Source: Pseudomonas sp. Bc-h
GTDB lineage: Bacteria; Pseudomonadota; Gammaproteobacteria; Pseudomonadales; Pseudomonadaceae
DNA: 64,000 nt
Direction of reading: 5' to 3'
Assembly: GCF_002080045.1 (NCBI RefSeq)
Contig: NZ_MUIN01000003.1
Coordinates: 193,501-257,500 of the forward strand
The notes beneath the pieces were generated by a model. The model saw only the letters and a list, made by a program, of their open reading frames with translations. It was not told the DNA's origin and ran no database searches. Shown piece by piece: positions 1-8,826 of this stretch. The stretch's first letter is position 1. Every line of letters begins with the position of its first letter. A program made the translations under genes and the position numbers.

Positions 1-370
1 CAGGCACGCTGGCCGGTTTGCGTTGGTCGTCCACGGCCACCATGGTGAAGAAGCAGCTGTTGGTGTGACGCACCGAGCGCTCGCGGATGTTCTCCGTCAC
101 CACCTTGATGCCAACTTCCATGGACGTATTGCCGGTGTAGTTCACTGATGCCAGGAAGGTCACCAGTTCGCCGACATGAATCGGCTCGCGGAAAATCACC
201 TGATCCACCGAAAGAGTCACGACATAACGGCCGGCGTAACGGCTCGCACAGGCGTACGCGACTTCGTCGAGGTACTTGAGAAGGGTGCCGCCGTGCACGT
301 TGCCAGAAAAGTTGGCCATGTCCGGGGTCATCAATACAGTCATCGACAGCTGGGCGTTTCCGGGTTCCAT
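1..370 (-). CDS. Acyl-CoA thioesterase (hotdog fold), 3' part cut off by window edge
   Basis: The ATG is at 370 and the frame stays open to the left edge, so about 123 N-terminal residues are visible. They show the hotdog-fold pattern of YciA-type acyl-CoA thioesterases: an N-V-H-G-G stretch at residues 24-28 followed by the helix containing D35-E36, then strands with V-D-Q-V-F-R-E-P-type sequence. This family hydrolyses acyl-CoA to free acid and CoA in the cytoplasm as hexamers. The chain length preference cannot be read from sequence. A second, different member of the family lies at 35620-36021. The C-terminus is missing only because the window ends. Confidence 0.85.
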   Translation of the reverse strand, partial: MEPGNAQLSMTVLMTPDMANFSGNVHGGTLLKYLDEVAYACASRYAGRYVVTLSVDQVIFREPIHVGELVTFLASVNYTGNTSMEVGIKVVTENIRERSVRHTNSCFFTMVAVDDQRKPASVP

Positions 371-683
371 AGCGTGCTCACGGTCAGTTGAGTCAGAAAA
401 ATTGGCACCTGTGTCGGTGCTCGATGCAAATCGTTGATACAAACCACCATATCGGGACGCTGACAGCCGTGTTGCCGTCACGCCTGATGGCTATCTGTTT
501 CCATATATTGCACCGGCTTTATCCGCTTTTGTGCGGTGTTAACCTGCGAAAACCCTTGGATGGGGTATTTCCTGCGTTTCGCACAGATTTATCTGACTCC
601 GCTGACGATCTTTCGTACAGCAGGCGTCCGTCTTTCCGGTAGAAGCCCGCACCTTCACGGTTCGTCACAAGGAGTCCGCGCCC
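371..683. other. Intergenic region between thioesterase and antiporter
   Basis: This 313-base gap separates two divergent genes and should hold both promoters. I see no hairpin with a T run, no repeat family member and no convincing small gene. An AAGGAG ribosome binding site close to 670 belongs to the antiporter. Short reading frames inside it have no ribosome site or recognisable product. Confidence 0.5.
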
Positions 684-2447
684 ATGCATGCCATCAGTTT
701 CATTCAGGATCTGGCAGTCATCATGCTAGTGGCGGGCGTGGTCACCGTGTTGTTTCATCGTCTCAAGCAACCCGTGGTGCTGGGTTACATCGCAGCCGGC
801 TTCATCATTGGTCCTCACACGCCGCCATTCGGCCTGATCCACGACGAAGACACTATCAAGATCCTCGCCGAGCTGGGAGTGATCTTCCTGATGTTCTGTC
901 TGGGCCTGGAATTCAGCCTGCGCAAGCTGTTCAAAGTCGGCGCCACGGCATTTATTGCCGCTTTTCTCGAAATCATGCTGATGATCTGGATTGGCTATGA
1001 AATTGGCCAGCTCTTCGGCTGGAGCACCATGGATTCGCTGTTTCTGGGCGCGATCCTTGCCATTTCTTCGACCACCATCATCGTCAAGGCCCTGAATGAC
1101 CTGAAGATGAAAAACCAGCGCTTTGCTCAGCTGATCTTCGGCGTGTTGATCGTCGAAGACATTCTGGGCATCGGCATCATCGCGCTGCTGTCCGGGATTG
1201 CGGTCAGCGGCACGGTCAGTTCGGGCGAAGTCTTTTCCACTGTCGGAAAGCTCTCGCTGTTCATGGTCGTCGCGTTGGTGATCGGGATTCTGCTGGTGCC
1301 GCGTCTGCTGGCTTATGTGGCGAAATTCGAAAGCGACGAAATGCTGCTCATAACGGTTTTGGGCCTGTGTTTCGGCTTCTGTCTGCTGGTGGTCAAACTC
1401 GAATACAGCATGGTGCTCGGCGCATTCCTGATTGGGGCGATCATGGCCGAATCAAAGCAGCTGGTGAAAATCGAGCACCTGATCGAACCCATTCGCGACA
1501 TGTTCAGTGCCATCTTCTTTGTTGCCATCGGGCTGCTGATCGACCCGCAGATTCTGCTGGATTACGCCTGGCCCATTGCGGTGATTACCGTAGCGGTTGT
1601 TCTGGGCAAGATGTTGTCTTGTGGGCTTGGAGCGTTCATCGCTGGCAACGACGGGAAAACCTCACTTCGCGTGGGCATGGGGCTGTCACAAATTGGTGAG
1701 TTTTCCTTCATCATTGCAGCGCTCGGGATGACGCTGCAGGTCACGAGCGACTTTCTCTACCCTGTGGCGGTGGCTGTTTCGGCGATCACCACACTTTTGA
1801 CGCCTTATCTGATTCGTGCCGCTGACCCGTTATCGCACTCGCTCGCAGGAATCGTTCCCAAACGCGTGGCTCGGGTTTTCGGCATGTATGGTGAATGGTT
1901 ACGCAGCATTCAGCCACAAGGCCAGGGAGCGCTTCTGGCATCGATGATCCGCAAGATCCTGCTGCAAGTTGGGGTAAATCTCGCGCTGGTGGTAGCGATC
2001 TTCTTCTGCGGGGCTTATTTCGCTGAGCGGATTGGCGAGTATTTCAGCGAGTGGGTCACTGAAGTCGGACAGCAGAAGGCGTGGATCTGGGGAGCGTCGT
2101 TGCTACTGTCGCTGCCATTCCTGATCGCGGCGTATCGCAAGCTCAAAGCGCTGTCGATGTTGCTGGCGGAAATGAGCGTCAAACCGGAAATGGCGGGACG
2201 TCACACCGAGCGCGTGCGGCGGGTGATCGCCGAGGTGATCCCATTGCTGTCGTTGGGGGGGATCTTCCTGCTCATTGCACTGCTGTCGGCAAGCATGTTG
2301 CCGACCAGCGAATGGCTGCTGCTGATCGTGCTGGTGGCCGCTGTGATCGCCGCTGTGCTGTGGCGTTGGTTCATCCGTGTGCATACGCGGATGCAGATCG
2401 CGCTGCTGGAAACCCTCGGTAACCATCAGGAGCCTTCAGACCGTTAG
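684..2447 (+). CDS. Monovalent cation:proton antiporter, CPA2 (KefB/YbaL-like)
   Basis: This 587-residue integral inner-membrane protein has about 13 hydrophobic segments. The first ~390 residues match the Na+/H+ exchanger domain of the CPA2 family. They include G-L-E-F-S-L-R-K-L near residues 74-82, the acidic pair E158-D159 in the position of the ion-binding acidic residues, and F-F-V-A-I-G-L near 275. It probably exchanges K+ or Na+ for protons. KefB and YbaL carry a C-terminal TrkA-N nucleotide-binding domain; here there are instead further membrane segments to about residue 560, so KefB-type ligand gating is unlikely. An AAGGAG site lies 9 bases before the ATG. It is monocistronic, converging on the SUKH gene. 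Ion specificity is inferred only. Confidence 0.88.
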   Translation: MHAISFIQDLAVIMLVAGVVTVLFHRLKQPVVLGYIAAGFIIGPHTPPFGLIHDEDTIKILAELGVIFLMFCLGLEFSLRKLFKVGATAFIAAFLEIMLMIWIGYEIGQLFGWSTMDSLFLGAILAISSTTIIVKALNDLKMKNQRFAQLIFGVLIVEDILGIGIIALLSGIAVSGTVSSGEVFSTVGKLSLFMVVALVIGILLVPRLLAYVAKFESDEMLLITVLGLCFGFCLLVVKLEYSMVLGAFLIGAIMAESKQLVKIEHLIEPIRDMFSAIFFVAIGLLIDPQILLDYAWPIAVITVAVVLGKMLSCGLGAFIAGNDGKTSLRVGMGLSQIGEFSFIIAALGMTLQVTSDFLYPVAVAVSAITTLLTPYLIRAADPLSHSLAGIVPKRVARVFGMYGEWLRSIQPQGQGALLASMIRKILLQVGVNLALVVAIFFCGAYFAERIGEYFSEWVTEVGQQKAWIWGASLLLSLPFLIAAYRKLKALSMLLAEMSVKPEMAGRHTERVRRVIAEVIPLLSLGGIFLLIALLSASMLPTSEWLLLIVLVAAVIAAVLWRWFIRVHTRMQIALLETLGNHQEPSDR

Positions 2448-2475
2448 GGGTTGAAGGCTCTCCAAAGCGCGGGTC

Positions 2476-2883
2476 TCAGCTTTCCAGCCAGACGTCCCGC
2501 GCCCAGTGCCAGACCGATTCCCAGCTGTCTTCGGTGACCAGTTCTTCTTCACCGGACCACAGCACCACGGTGCCGTCTTCCTCGACGCAGTAGTAATCCT
2601 CGCCATCCTGACAGATCGGGATCAGCTCACGGGGTACGCCGATGTCCCAAGCGTTCGCTGCTACATCCGGCAGGTAGGTGTGGGACTGTGGGTCGGTCAC
2701 GGTGACCGGCTCCAGGCTGCCGTAAACCACGTCGCTGACGGTCAGCAGAAACTCTTTGAAGACAAAAGGGATATTGATGAACAGCTGCTCTTCGATTTCG
2801 ACCAGCTGATCTTCGTCCGGCAGCTCGAGCGGGACGGGAACCGGCTCATTGGCTTCACGGAGTTGTTCGATGACTTCTTCCAC
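2476..2883 (-). CDS. SMI1/KNR4 (SUKH) family protein
   Basis: This is a 135-residue acidic soluble protein with the SUKH pattern: an N-terminal helix (P-L-E-L-P-D-E-D-Q-L-V-E-I-E-E-Q-L), then I-P-F-V-F-K-E-F-L-L, and later Y-Y-C-V-E-E-D-G-T-V-V-L-W around residues 97-109. The start is a GTG at 2883 with AGAGGA 8 bases upstream. Many SUKH proteins are immunity proteins of polymorphic toxins, but others are housekeeping. No toxin gene is adjacent here, and stand-alone copies at this position are common in pseudomonads as far as I recall. A role as an orphan immunity protein is possible but unsupported. Confidence 0.8.
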   Translation of the reverse strand: MEEVIEQLREANEPVPVPLELPDEDQLVEIEEQLFINIPFVFKEFLLTVSDVVYGSLEPVTVTDPQSHTYLPDVAANAWDIGVPRELIPICQDGEDYYCVEEDGTVVLWSGEEELVTEDSWESVWHWARDVWLES

Positions 2884-2963
2884 GACGTGGATCCTCTAAC
2901 GATTTGCGCGGTTTATACAGTAGCTCAAAGACATCACCAAATTAACTGCGCACTCTAAAAAAC

Positions 2964-2989
2964 AAAACCCCGAACACAGTCGGGGTTTT
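2964..2989 (-). terminator. Intrinsic terminator of the Tim44-like gene
   Basis: A perfect 9-bp stem (AAAACCCCG with CGGGGTTTT, 8-base loop) is followed on the minus strand by a T-rich tail. It lies 25 bases past the stop of the Tim44-like gene and upstream of the SUKH gene, separating the two transcripts. Confidence 0.85.
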
Positions 2990-3013
2990 GGATTAGCGAA
3001 GCGGCAAAGAGTT

Positions 3014-3865
3014 TCAGCCGTTCTGGCGAATACCTGCCACCAGCCAAGGCTGGTTGTCGCCAGGAGCGCGTTCCATGTTCCAGCTTTCGCTGAACACTTC
3101 ACCCTGATCGAAGCGCGAGGTTTTCGATACGCCGGCAAATGTCAGCGTAGCGATGGTCCTATCGGCACGATCATCCAGGCCGTCCAGTTGCACGGTCAGG
3201 TTGTCGATGTAGGTCGACTGGAAGCCGTCGCCCAGATCCGCGCGTTCTTTCTTCAGGAACTGCAGCATTTGCGGGGTCACGAACTCGGCGATCTTGTCCA
3301 TTTCGTTCGCATCCCAGTGCTGCTGCAGCGACTGGAAGTGCGTACGGGCAGCTTCAAGGAAGCGTTCTTCGTTGAACCAGGCCGGAGCATTGATCACTGG
3401 ACGCGCTGCAGCGGCAGGCGAACCACCGAACATCGAGTTTTGTGGCTGCGCAGGCTGCTCGAAGGTTTCACGCTGGTAAGGAGCGCCAGCCGGAGCCATT
3501 TGCGGCTGCTGCTTGCGTCGACGTGCCGCGATGAAGCGGAAGATCACGAAGGCGATGACCGCCATGATCAGGATGTCGAAGAACTGCATGCCCTGGAAAC
3601 CACCGCCCATGAACATGGAGGCCAGCAGGCCACCGGCAGCGATACCGGCCAATGGACCCAGCCACTTGGAAGCACCGCCTGCAGCAGGCGCAGGGCGGCC
3701 CGCGGCGTTAGGTGCAGCGGCAGGAGCGGATGGGGCTGTCTGACGCGCCTGGTGACTTGGCGCCGAGCCCATGCTCTTGCCGCCACCGAAACGCGCGGCG
3801 TTGGCATCAAGACTCATGGTGAGCCCGATGACCAGCGCCAAAGCGATGCTTAGAAAACGTTGCAT
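3014..3865 (-). CDS. Tim44-domain membrane protein
   Basis: This is a 283-residue protein. The ATG at 3865 is chosen because it starts a clear signal peptide (M-Q-R-F-L-S-I-A-L-A-L-V-I-G-L) ending near A-N-A; the longer frame upstream lacks hydrophobic character. An Ala/Pro-rich stretch follows, then a Gly-rich hydrophobic segment near 85-105 and a second membrane segment near 107-130 with a basic stop (A-A-R-R-R-K-Q-Q). The C-terminal ~120 residues form a Tim44-like domain (W-F-N-E-E-R-F-L-E-A-A-R near its start). In mitochondria this fold serves protein import; the bacterial role is unknown, so no function is assigned. It is monocistronic. Confidence 0.82.
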   Translation of the reverse strand: MQRFLSIALALVIGLTMSLDANAARFGGGKSMGSAPSHQARQTAPSAPAAAPNAAGRPAPAAGGASKWLGPLAGIAAGGLLASMFMGGGFQGMQFFDILIMAVIAFVIFRFIAARRRKQQPQMAPAGAPYQRETFEQPAQPQNSMFGGSPAAAARPVINAPAWFNEERFLEAARTHFQSLQQHWDANEMDKIAEFVTPQMLQFLKKERADLGDGFQSTYIDNLTVQLDGLDDRADRTIATLTFAGVSKTSRFDQGEVFSESWNMERAPGDNQPWLVAGIRQNG

Positions 3866-4074
3866 ATTGGGAATTCCCGTTTGTGGATTGCACGCGCGCC
3901 ATATTGAACAGGACAAATGTGTCTGACCAGCGGCCATATGTTTCTGGCTTTTGCGTGGATGTTCAAAGCGCCTGTACTACTTGGGTTGTAGGCCGATGAA
4001 GAAAGTTCTGTAGGAAAGATGGGGGTGAGATGTGGGAATGCAACTGTGAAGGATCATGCATCACACAAATATCT

Positions 4075-4142
4075 TGTAGCAGTCCGGCTTGCCGGCGGCG
4101 ACGAGCTCAAAATCGCTACCGCCGGCAAGCCGGACTGCTGCA
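4075..4142. repeat. REP palindrome, family 1, copy 1
   Basis: Inverted arms TGTAGCAGTCCGGCTTGCCGG (4075-4095) and its complement (to 4142) have one mismatch and enclose an A-A-T-C-G-C-T-A-C-type core. The same family recurs at 6443, 9720, 18033, 19421, 47592 and, as a half, near 49011. It lies between the Tim44-like gene and the 3' end of uvrD. Confidence 0.9.
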
Positions 4143-4170
4143 GAGGGATCAAAACATTACCGACACCGGC

Positions 4171-6354
4171 TCAAACCGGCTCCAGCTTCGCGTAACCCAG
4201 CATCAGCCATTTGCTGCCTTCAGCGAAATTCACTTGAACTCGGGCCTGCGCGCCGGCACCTTCGAAGTTGAGAATCACGCCCTCGCCGAACACCGCGTGC
4301 TGCACTCGCTGGCCCAGGGAGAACTGGCTCTGCGGGATCCCTTCACCGTCGAACAGGCGGCTTGGCGCCATGGTCTTGGAACCACCGAAAGGACGCGTGA
4401 CGCTGTTGGACAGGCGCACTTCCTGAATCAGGTTCGGTGGCACCTCGCGTACGAAGCGTGAGACCTTGTTGTAGGTCTCGCTGCCGTACAGCCGTCGGGT
4501 TTCGGCGTAGGTCAGTACCAGATGCTGCATGGCACGGGTGATACCGACGTATGCCAGACGGCGCTCCTCCTCCAGACGTCCCGGTTCTTCCAGGCTCATC
4601 TTGTGCGGGAACAGGCCTTCTTCCATTCCCACCAGGAACACATACGGGAATTCGAGGCCCTTGGCGCTGTGCAGTGTCATCAGCTGAATGCTGTCTTCGT
4701 GCTCGTCAGCCTGGGTGTCGCCAGCCTCAAGCGAGGCATGACCGAGGAAGGCGGCCAGCGGTGTGAGGTCCTGCTCATCTTCGCTCGCTTCGAAGGCGCG
4801 CGCAGCACTCACCAGCTCCTCAAGGTTTTCTACCCGGGCCTGGCCTTTCTCGCCTTTTTCTTCCTGATGGTAAGTGATCAGTCCGGACTGCTCGATGACG
4901 GTCTGGGTCATCAGATGCAGGGGCATCTCCATGACCTTGGCCGACAGGTTTTCGATCAGCTCGATAAAGGCACCCAGCGCGCCGGCCGCGCGACCGGTCA
5001 GGCCCTTGTTGGCAACCAGCAGGCGCATGGCCTCCCACATCGAGACATCAGAGTGGCGCGCGTGCTCGCGAATGGCCTCGACGGTTTTCTCGCCGATACC
5101 CCGCGGCGGCACGTTGATCACGCGCTCCAGCGCCGAGTCGTTGCCGCGACCTTCCAGCAGACGCAGGTACGCCATGGCGTTCTTGATCTCGGCGCGTTCG
5201 AAGAAGCGCTGACCGCCGTAGATGCGATACGGAATGCGCTCGCGCAACAAGGCTTCTTCGAGCACCCGCGACTGGGCGTTGGAGCGGTAGAGAATGGCGA
5301 TATCGCTGCGCGACATGCCTGTCTTGATCGCGCTCTCGATGGTTTCCACCACATAGCGCGCTTCGTCGTGTTCGTTGAAGGCCGCATACAGGCTGATCAA
5401 CTCGCCATCGCCGACGTCGGTCCACAGCTCTTTGCCCAGACGGCCGCTGTTGTTGACGATCAGGCCGTTGGCGGCTTTCAGGATGCTGGCCGTGGAGCGA
5501 TAGTTCTGCTCCAGACGAATGGTTTCGGTGTCCGGGAAGTCATCGGAATACTGGTGGATGTTCTCGATCTTCGCGCCGCGCCAGCCGTAAATCGACTGAT
5601 CGTCGTCGCCGACCACCATCAGGCTGTCCCCGCCCCGGGCAAGCAATTGCAGCCAGGCGTACTGCACGGCGTTGGTGTCCTGGAATTCGTCCACCAGGAT
5701 GTGCCGGAAACGACGCTGATAATGTTCCAGCAAGCCTTTGTTGTCGCGCCACAGGTCCAGGGCGCGCAGCAGCAGTTCCGAGAAGTCGATGACGCTCGCT
5801 CGCTGGCAAGCCGCCTCATAGTTTTCGTAGATCGACTTCATGGTGCTCAGGAACAGGTCGCCGGACGCCTGGATGTGTTTGGGCCGCAGCCCTTCATCCT
5901 TCTGCCCATTGATGAACCACTGAGCCTGACGCGCAGGCCACTTTTGTTCGTCCAGGCCCATTTCTCGAATGACGCGTTTGACCAGGCGTTGCTGATCGTC
6001 GCTGTCGAGGATCTGGAATGTCTGGCTCAGCCCGGCTTCCTGCCAGTGCGCACGCAGCAGGCGGTGCGCCAGACCGTGGAAAGTGCCGACCCACATGCCC
6101 GCCGGGTTGATACCCATCAACTGCTCGATGCGATGACGCATCTCTGCAGCGGCCTTGTTGGTGAACGTCACCGACAGGATCGAATGCGGTGAGGCATTCT
6201 CGACCTGCATCAGCCAGGCGATACGATGCACAAGCACACGGGTTTTGCCGGAACCAGCGCCGGCCAGGACCAACTGACGACCCAGGGACGCGGCTACGGC
6301 CTGACGTTGGGCATCGTTGAGGGAATTAAGCAGAAGGGAGAGATCATCGCGCAT
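4171..6354 (-). CDS. uvrD: DNA helicase II UvrD
   Basis: This 727-residue superfamily 1A 3'-5' helicase acts in nucleotide excision repair and methyl-directed mismatch repair. Motifs appear in order: Q-motif N-D-A-Q-R-Q-A-V near 13-20, Walker A A-G-A-G-S-G-K-T at 31-38, motif II D-E-F-Q-D near 220, G-D-D-D-Q-S-I-Y-G-W-R-G-A (motif III), Q-N-Y-R-S-T (motif IV), L-M-T-L-H-S-A-K-G-L-E-F (motif V) and V-G-I-T-R-A-M (motif VI). The C-terminal ~50 residues (G-Q-R-V-Q-H-A-V-F-G-E-G-V-I) are the Tudor-like RNA polymerase-binding region. Length is normal for the family. It is flanked by REP elements on both sides. Confidence 0.97.
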   Translation of the reverse strand: MRDDLSLLLNSLNDAQRQAVAASLGRQLVLAGAGSGKTRVLVHRIAWLMQVENASPHSILSVTFTNKAAAEMRHRIEQLMGINPAGMWVGTFHGLAHRLLRAHWQEAGLSQTFQILDSDDQQRLVKRVIREMGLDEQKWPARQAQWFINGQKDEGLRPKHIQASGDLFLSTMKSIYENYEAACQRASVIDFSELLLRALDLWRDNKGLLEHYQRRFRHILVDEFQDTNAVQYAWLQLLARGGDSLMVVGDDDQSIYGWRGAKIENIHQYSDDFPDTETIRLEQNYRSTASILKAANGLIVNNSGRLGKELWTDVGDGELISLYAAFNEHDEARYVVETIESAIKTGMSRSDIAILYRSNAQSRVLEEALLRERIPYRIYGGQRFFERAEIKNAMAYLRLLEGRGNDSALERVINVPPRGIGEKTVEAIREHARHSDVSMWEAMRLLVANKGLTGRAAGALGAFIELIENLSAKVMEMPLHLMTQTVIEQSGLITYHQEEKGEKGQARVENLEELVSAARAFEASEDEQDLTPLAAFLGHASLEAGDTQADEHEDSIQLMTLHSAKGLEFPYVFLVGMEEGLFPHKMSLEEPGRLEEERRLAYVGITRAMQHLVLTYAETRRLYGSETYNKVSRFVREVPPNLIQEVRLSNSVTRPFGGSKTMAPSRLFDGEGIPQSQFSLGQRVQHAVFGEGVILNFEGAGAQARVQVNFAEGSKWLMLGYAKLEPV

Positions 6355-6442
6355 CGGCGCATTCTAGGGTGCTGGGGTGGCGTGGGCAAACTCTAACGCT
6401 GGTCGGTCGTGAAATCGGTCATCCCGATGTCTGCTGGCACTT

Positions 6443-6510
6443 TTAGCAGTCCGGCTGGCCGGCGTTGACGAACTCAAAATCGCTACCGCCGGCCAGCCGG
6501 AAGGCTACAG
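6443..6510. repeat. REP palindrome, family 1, copy 2
   Basis: The arms TAGCAGTCCGGCTGGCCGGC and a complementary arm ending in GGCTACAG are related to copy 1 with a compensated change (CTTGCC to CTGGCC matched by GGCCAG). The pairing is therefore conserved although the sequence drifted. It lies in the 5' gap between uvrD and the GGDEF-EAL gene. Confidence 0.85.
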
Positions 6511-6643
6511 GGTGGCGCTGGATCAGGCTATCCAGTGTCAGGCCACGACCGTCCATGCAATTTATTTTTCTGACTGTTTGGTCTGTCCGGTGGCTTGTGT
6601 ATGCTCCGCTGACGTTCAAGGCTCACTAATTACAAGAACCGCC

Positions 6644-8656
6644 ATGACCTCCAGCTCAGAAGCCCCGGCCGACTCTGTGGCGACACGCCGTGTCATTCAC
6701 AAACAGTTCGCCACTCAGCTTGCCGTCGAGCGCACACGCCTTCTCTATCAGGGGTCGTTGCTGCCGACCCTGTTCATGTTCATCAATGGTTTGCTCTGCG
6801 CCTGGTTGCTCTGGAGCCCGGAGCGCTATGTGCTGGTCAGTGTCTGGCTCGGCTGGTTGTCGGCGCTGGTGTGCCTGCGCGTGCTGCAGGTGGCGGCGTT
6901 TCGAGCAGCTGCCCCGGAGCGTCAGGCGCAGCCGATCTGGAAGCGCATGTTTCTCGCCGGTGCCTGTGTCAGCGGCCTCACGTTGTCCAGCGCGGCTTTA
7001 GTGCTCGTGCCGGTCGAAAGCTTCGTTCAGCAGGCCTGGGTGTTTGGGTTGATCGGTGCTGCCACGCTGTCCGCCAGCGTGGCCTACGCCGCGAGTATTC
7101 CAGCGTTTCTGACGTTCGCCGTACCTTGCCTCTTGCCGCCGATCGTTTACCTGTTCTGGGGCGGCGACGTGCCGTTGCGGGGCTGGGGCTGGCTGGGCCT
7201 GATCCTGTTGCTGGCGCTGATCGTGGTGGCTGCGCAGGTCAACCGACTGATCCAGCGGGGCCTGACGAGGCGATTCCAGAATCTGGCGTTAATCGAGCAT
7301 CTGCAACAGGCGCAGGCTCGGAGCGAAGAACTCAACCGCGAACTGGCTCGACAGTACGAAGAGCGCACCCGCTATTTATCGCATTACGACGAACTGACGG
7401 GCCTTGCCAATCGCTTGTTGTTCAACGAGCGGCTGCGTGAGGCCAATCAGCGTGTGCGTCAGGGCGGACGAAACCTGGCGCTGCTGCACATCAATCTGGA
7501 TCGCTTCAAATTGCTCAACGACAGCCTCGGGCATGATGTTGCCGATCAGCTGTTGCGTCAGGTAGGACGCCGTTTGAGCGCCGAGCTGACGGATGCAGAC
7601 ACCGTTGCACGTCTGTCTGCCGACGAGTTTGCGGTGTTGTTCGACGGCTACGGCAACCTGACCACCCTGGCGCGGGTCACGACTCGCTTGTTGGCCAAGT
7701 TGCGCTCACCGTTGTGTGTTTCCGGACACGAACTGGTGGTCAGTGCCTCCGTCGGCATCGCCCTGTTGCCGGATTCGGCGCGAGACATCGCCGCTCTAGT
7801 CTCCCAGGCCAACATGGCGATGCAACACGCCAAGCATCTGGGCGGCAACAACTTCCAGTTCTACACCGAAAGCCTGCAGGCACGGACGCTCGAGCGCCTG
7901 CAACTGGAGATCCAGTTGCGCCGGGCAATCGAGGAAGGGCAGCTTGAAGTGTTCTACCAGCCGAAGCTGGAGCTGGCGAGCGGGCGTCTGAGTTCGGCCG
8001 AGGCACTGGTGCGCTGGCGGCATCCGACCCGGGGAATGGTGCCGCCGAGCGAATTCATCGGGCTGGCGGAAGAAACCGGACTGATCGCCGACATCGGCGA
8101 GTTCGTGTTGCGTCAGGCCTGTCGACAGGCTCGTGAATGGCAGCGCTGCGGGCTGCTGCCAATTCGTGTCTCGGTCAACCTGTCGGTGCATCAGTTGCGC
8201 CAAGGCAAACTGGTGAGCCTGGTGCGTCAGGTTCTGGATGAAACCGGCCTGATGCCTGAATACCTTGAGTTGGAACTGACCGAGAGCCAGTTGCTGGACA
8301 GCGTCGAACACATCATCAGCACATTCCAGCAACTGCGCGAGCTGGGTGTAAAGCTGGCCATCGACGATTTTGGTACCGGTTACTCATCGCTGAGTTACCT
8401 CAAGCGTTTTCCGGTGGATTACGTGAAGATCGATCAGGCGTTCATTCGTGGTCTGAACGAAGGCACCGAAGACGCCGCAATCACGCGCGCGATAATTGCG
8501 ATGGCCCACAGCCTGGACCTGAAAGTGGTTGCCGAGGGCGTCGAGAACGCCGAGCAACTGAGTTTCCTCAGGGCGCATGATTGTGATGAGGTGCAGGGCT
8601 ACTTGATCAGTCGGCCCGTTGAGGCCAGTGCGATGGGTGAGGTCCTGCGAAATTGA
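6644..8656 (+). CDS. Membrane GGDEF-EAL protein, probable c-di-GMP phosphodiesterase
   Basis: This is a 670-residue protein. The ATG at 6644 is preferred over a longer upstream frame that overlaps promoter-like sequence. About five to six membrane segments span residues 35-200, followed by a coiled linker (210-245), a GGDEF domain (~246-410) and an EAL domain (~420-668). The GGDEF signature is S-A-D-E-F (325-329), so cyclase activity is unlikely. The EAL domain keeps E-A-L (453-455), N-L-S-V, L-T-E-S, D-D-F-G-T-G, V-K-I-D and A-E-G-V-E, so c-di-GMP hydrolysis is expected. The degenerate GGDEF may bind GTP as an allosteric site. It is a single-gene unit. Confidence 0.9.
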   Translation: MTSSSEAPADSVATRRVIHKQFATQLAVERTRLLYQGSLLPTLFMFINGLLCAWLLWSPERYVLVSVWLGWLSALVCLRVLQVAAFRAAAPERQAQPIWKRMFLAGACVSGLTLSSAALVLVPVESFVQQAWVFGLIGAATLSASVAYAASIPAFLTFAVPCLLPPIVYLFWGGDVPLRGWGWLGLILLLALIVVAAQVNRLIQRGLTRRFQNLALIEHLQQAQARSEELNRELARQYEERTRYLSHYDELTGLANRLLFNERLREANQRVRQGGRNLALLHINLDRFKLLNDSLGHDVADQLLRQVGRRLSAELTDADTVARLSADEFAVLFDGYGNLTTLARVTTRLLAKLRSPLCVSGHELVVSASVGIALLPDSARDIAALVSQANMAMQHAKHLGGNNFQFYTESLQARTLERLQLEIQLRRAIEEGQLEVFYQPKLELASGRLSSAEALVRWRHPTRGMVPPSEFIGLAEETGLIADIGEFVLRQACRQAREWQRCGLLPIRVSVNLSVHQLRQGKLVSLVRQVLDETGLMPEYLELELTESQLLDSVEHIISTFQQLRELGVKLAIDDFGTGYSSLSYLKRFPVDYVKIDQAFIRGLNEGTEDAAITRAIIAMAHSLDLKVVAEGVENAEQLSFLRAHDCDEVQGYLISRPVEASAMGEVLRN

Positions 8657-8768
8657 AGCTGTGGCCTGGAGTCACGCGTGAAAAGTCCTACACTGCACGG
8701 CGACCCCGTCGTCCAAAGCTGATCGATTGCCAAGAGCAGGATCGTTTCGCTGTGCGGTTTGCAGGTCA

Positions 8769-8783
8769 TGTAGTATAACTACA
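8769..8783. promoter_or_regulatory. Palindromic operator before the RpiR-family gene
   Basis: TGTAGT-ATA-ACTACA is a perfect 15-bp inverted repeat, 44 bases before the TTG start. It resembles the TGTAGT/TTGT-N7-ACAA type sites described for HexR-family regulators, so autoregulation is likely. The site is seen directly; its binding protein is inferred. Confidence 0.65.
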
Positions 8784-8826
8784 AGAAAGCTACAGCCCGG
8801 CCCATCCTTCAATTGAGTCCTGTCCA

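Noticed and set aside
2476..2883. Immunity gene of a toxin system (SUKH protein)
   Set aside because: No toxin, secretion-effector or contact-dependent inhibition gene lies within the neighbouring region, so only the family is called.
4522..6192. A 556-codon frame opposite uvrD
   Set aside because: It is a shadow of uvrD codon bias; the sequence has no coherent domain and would require the complement of every helicase motif.
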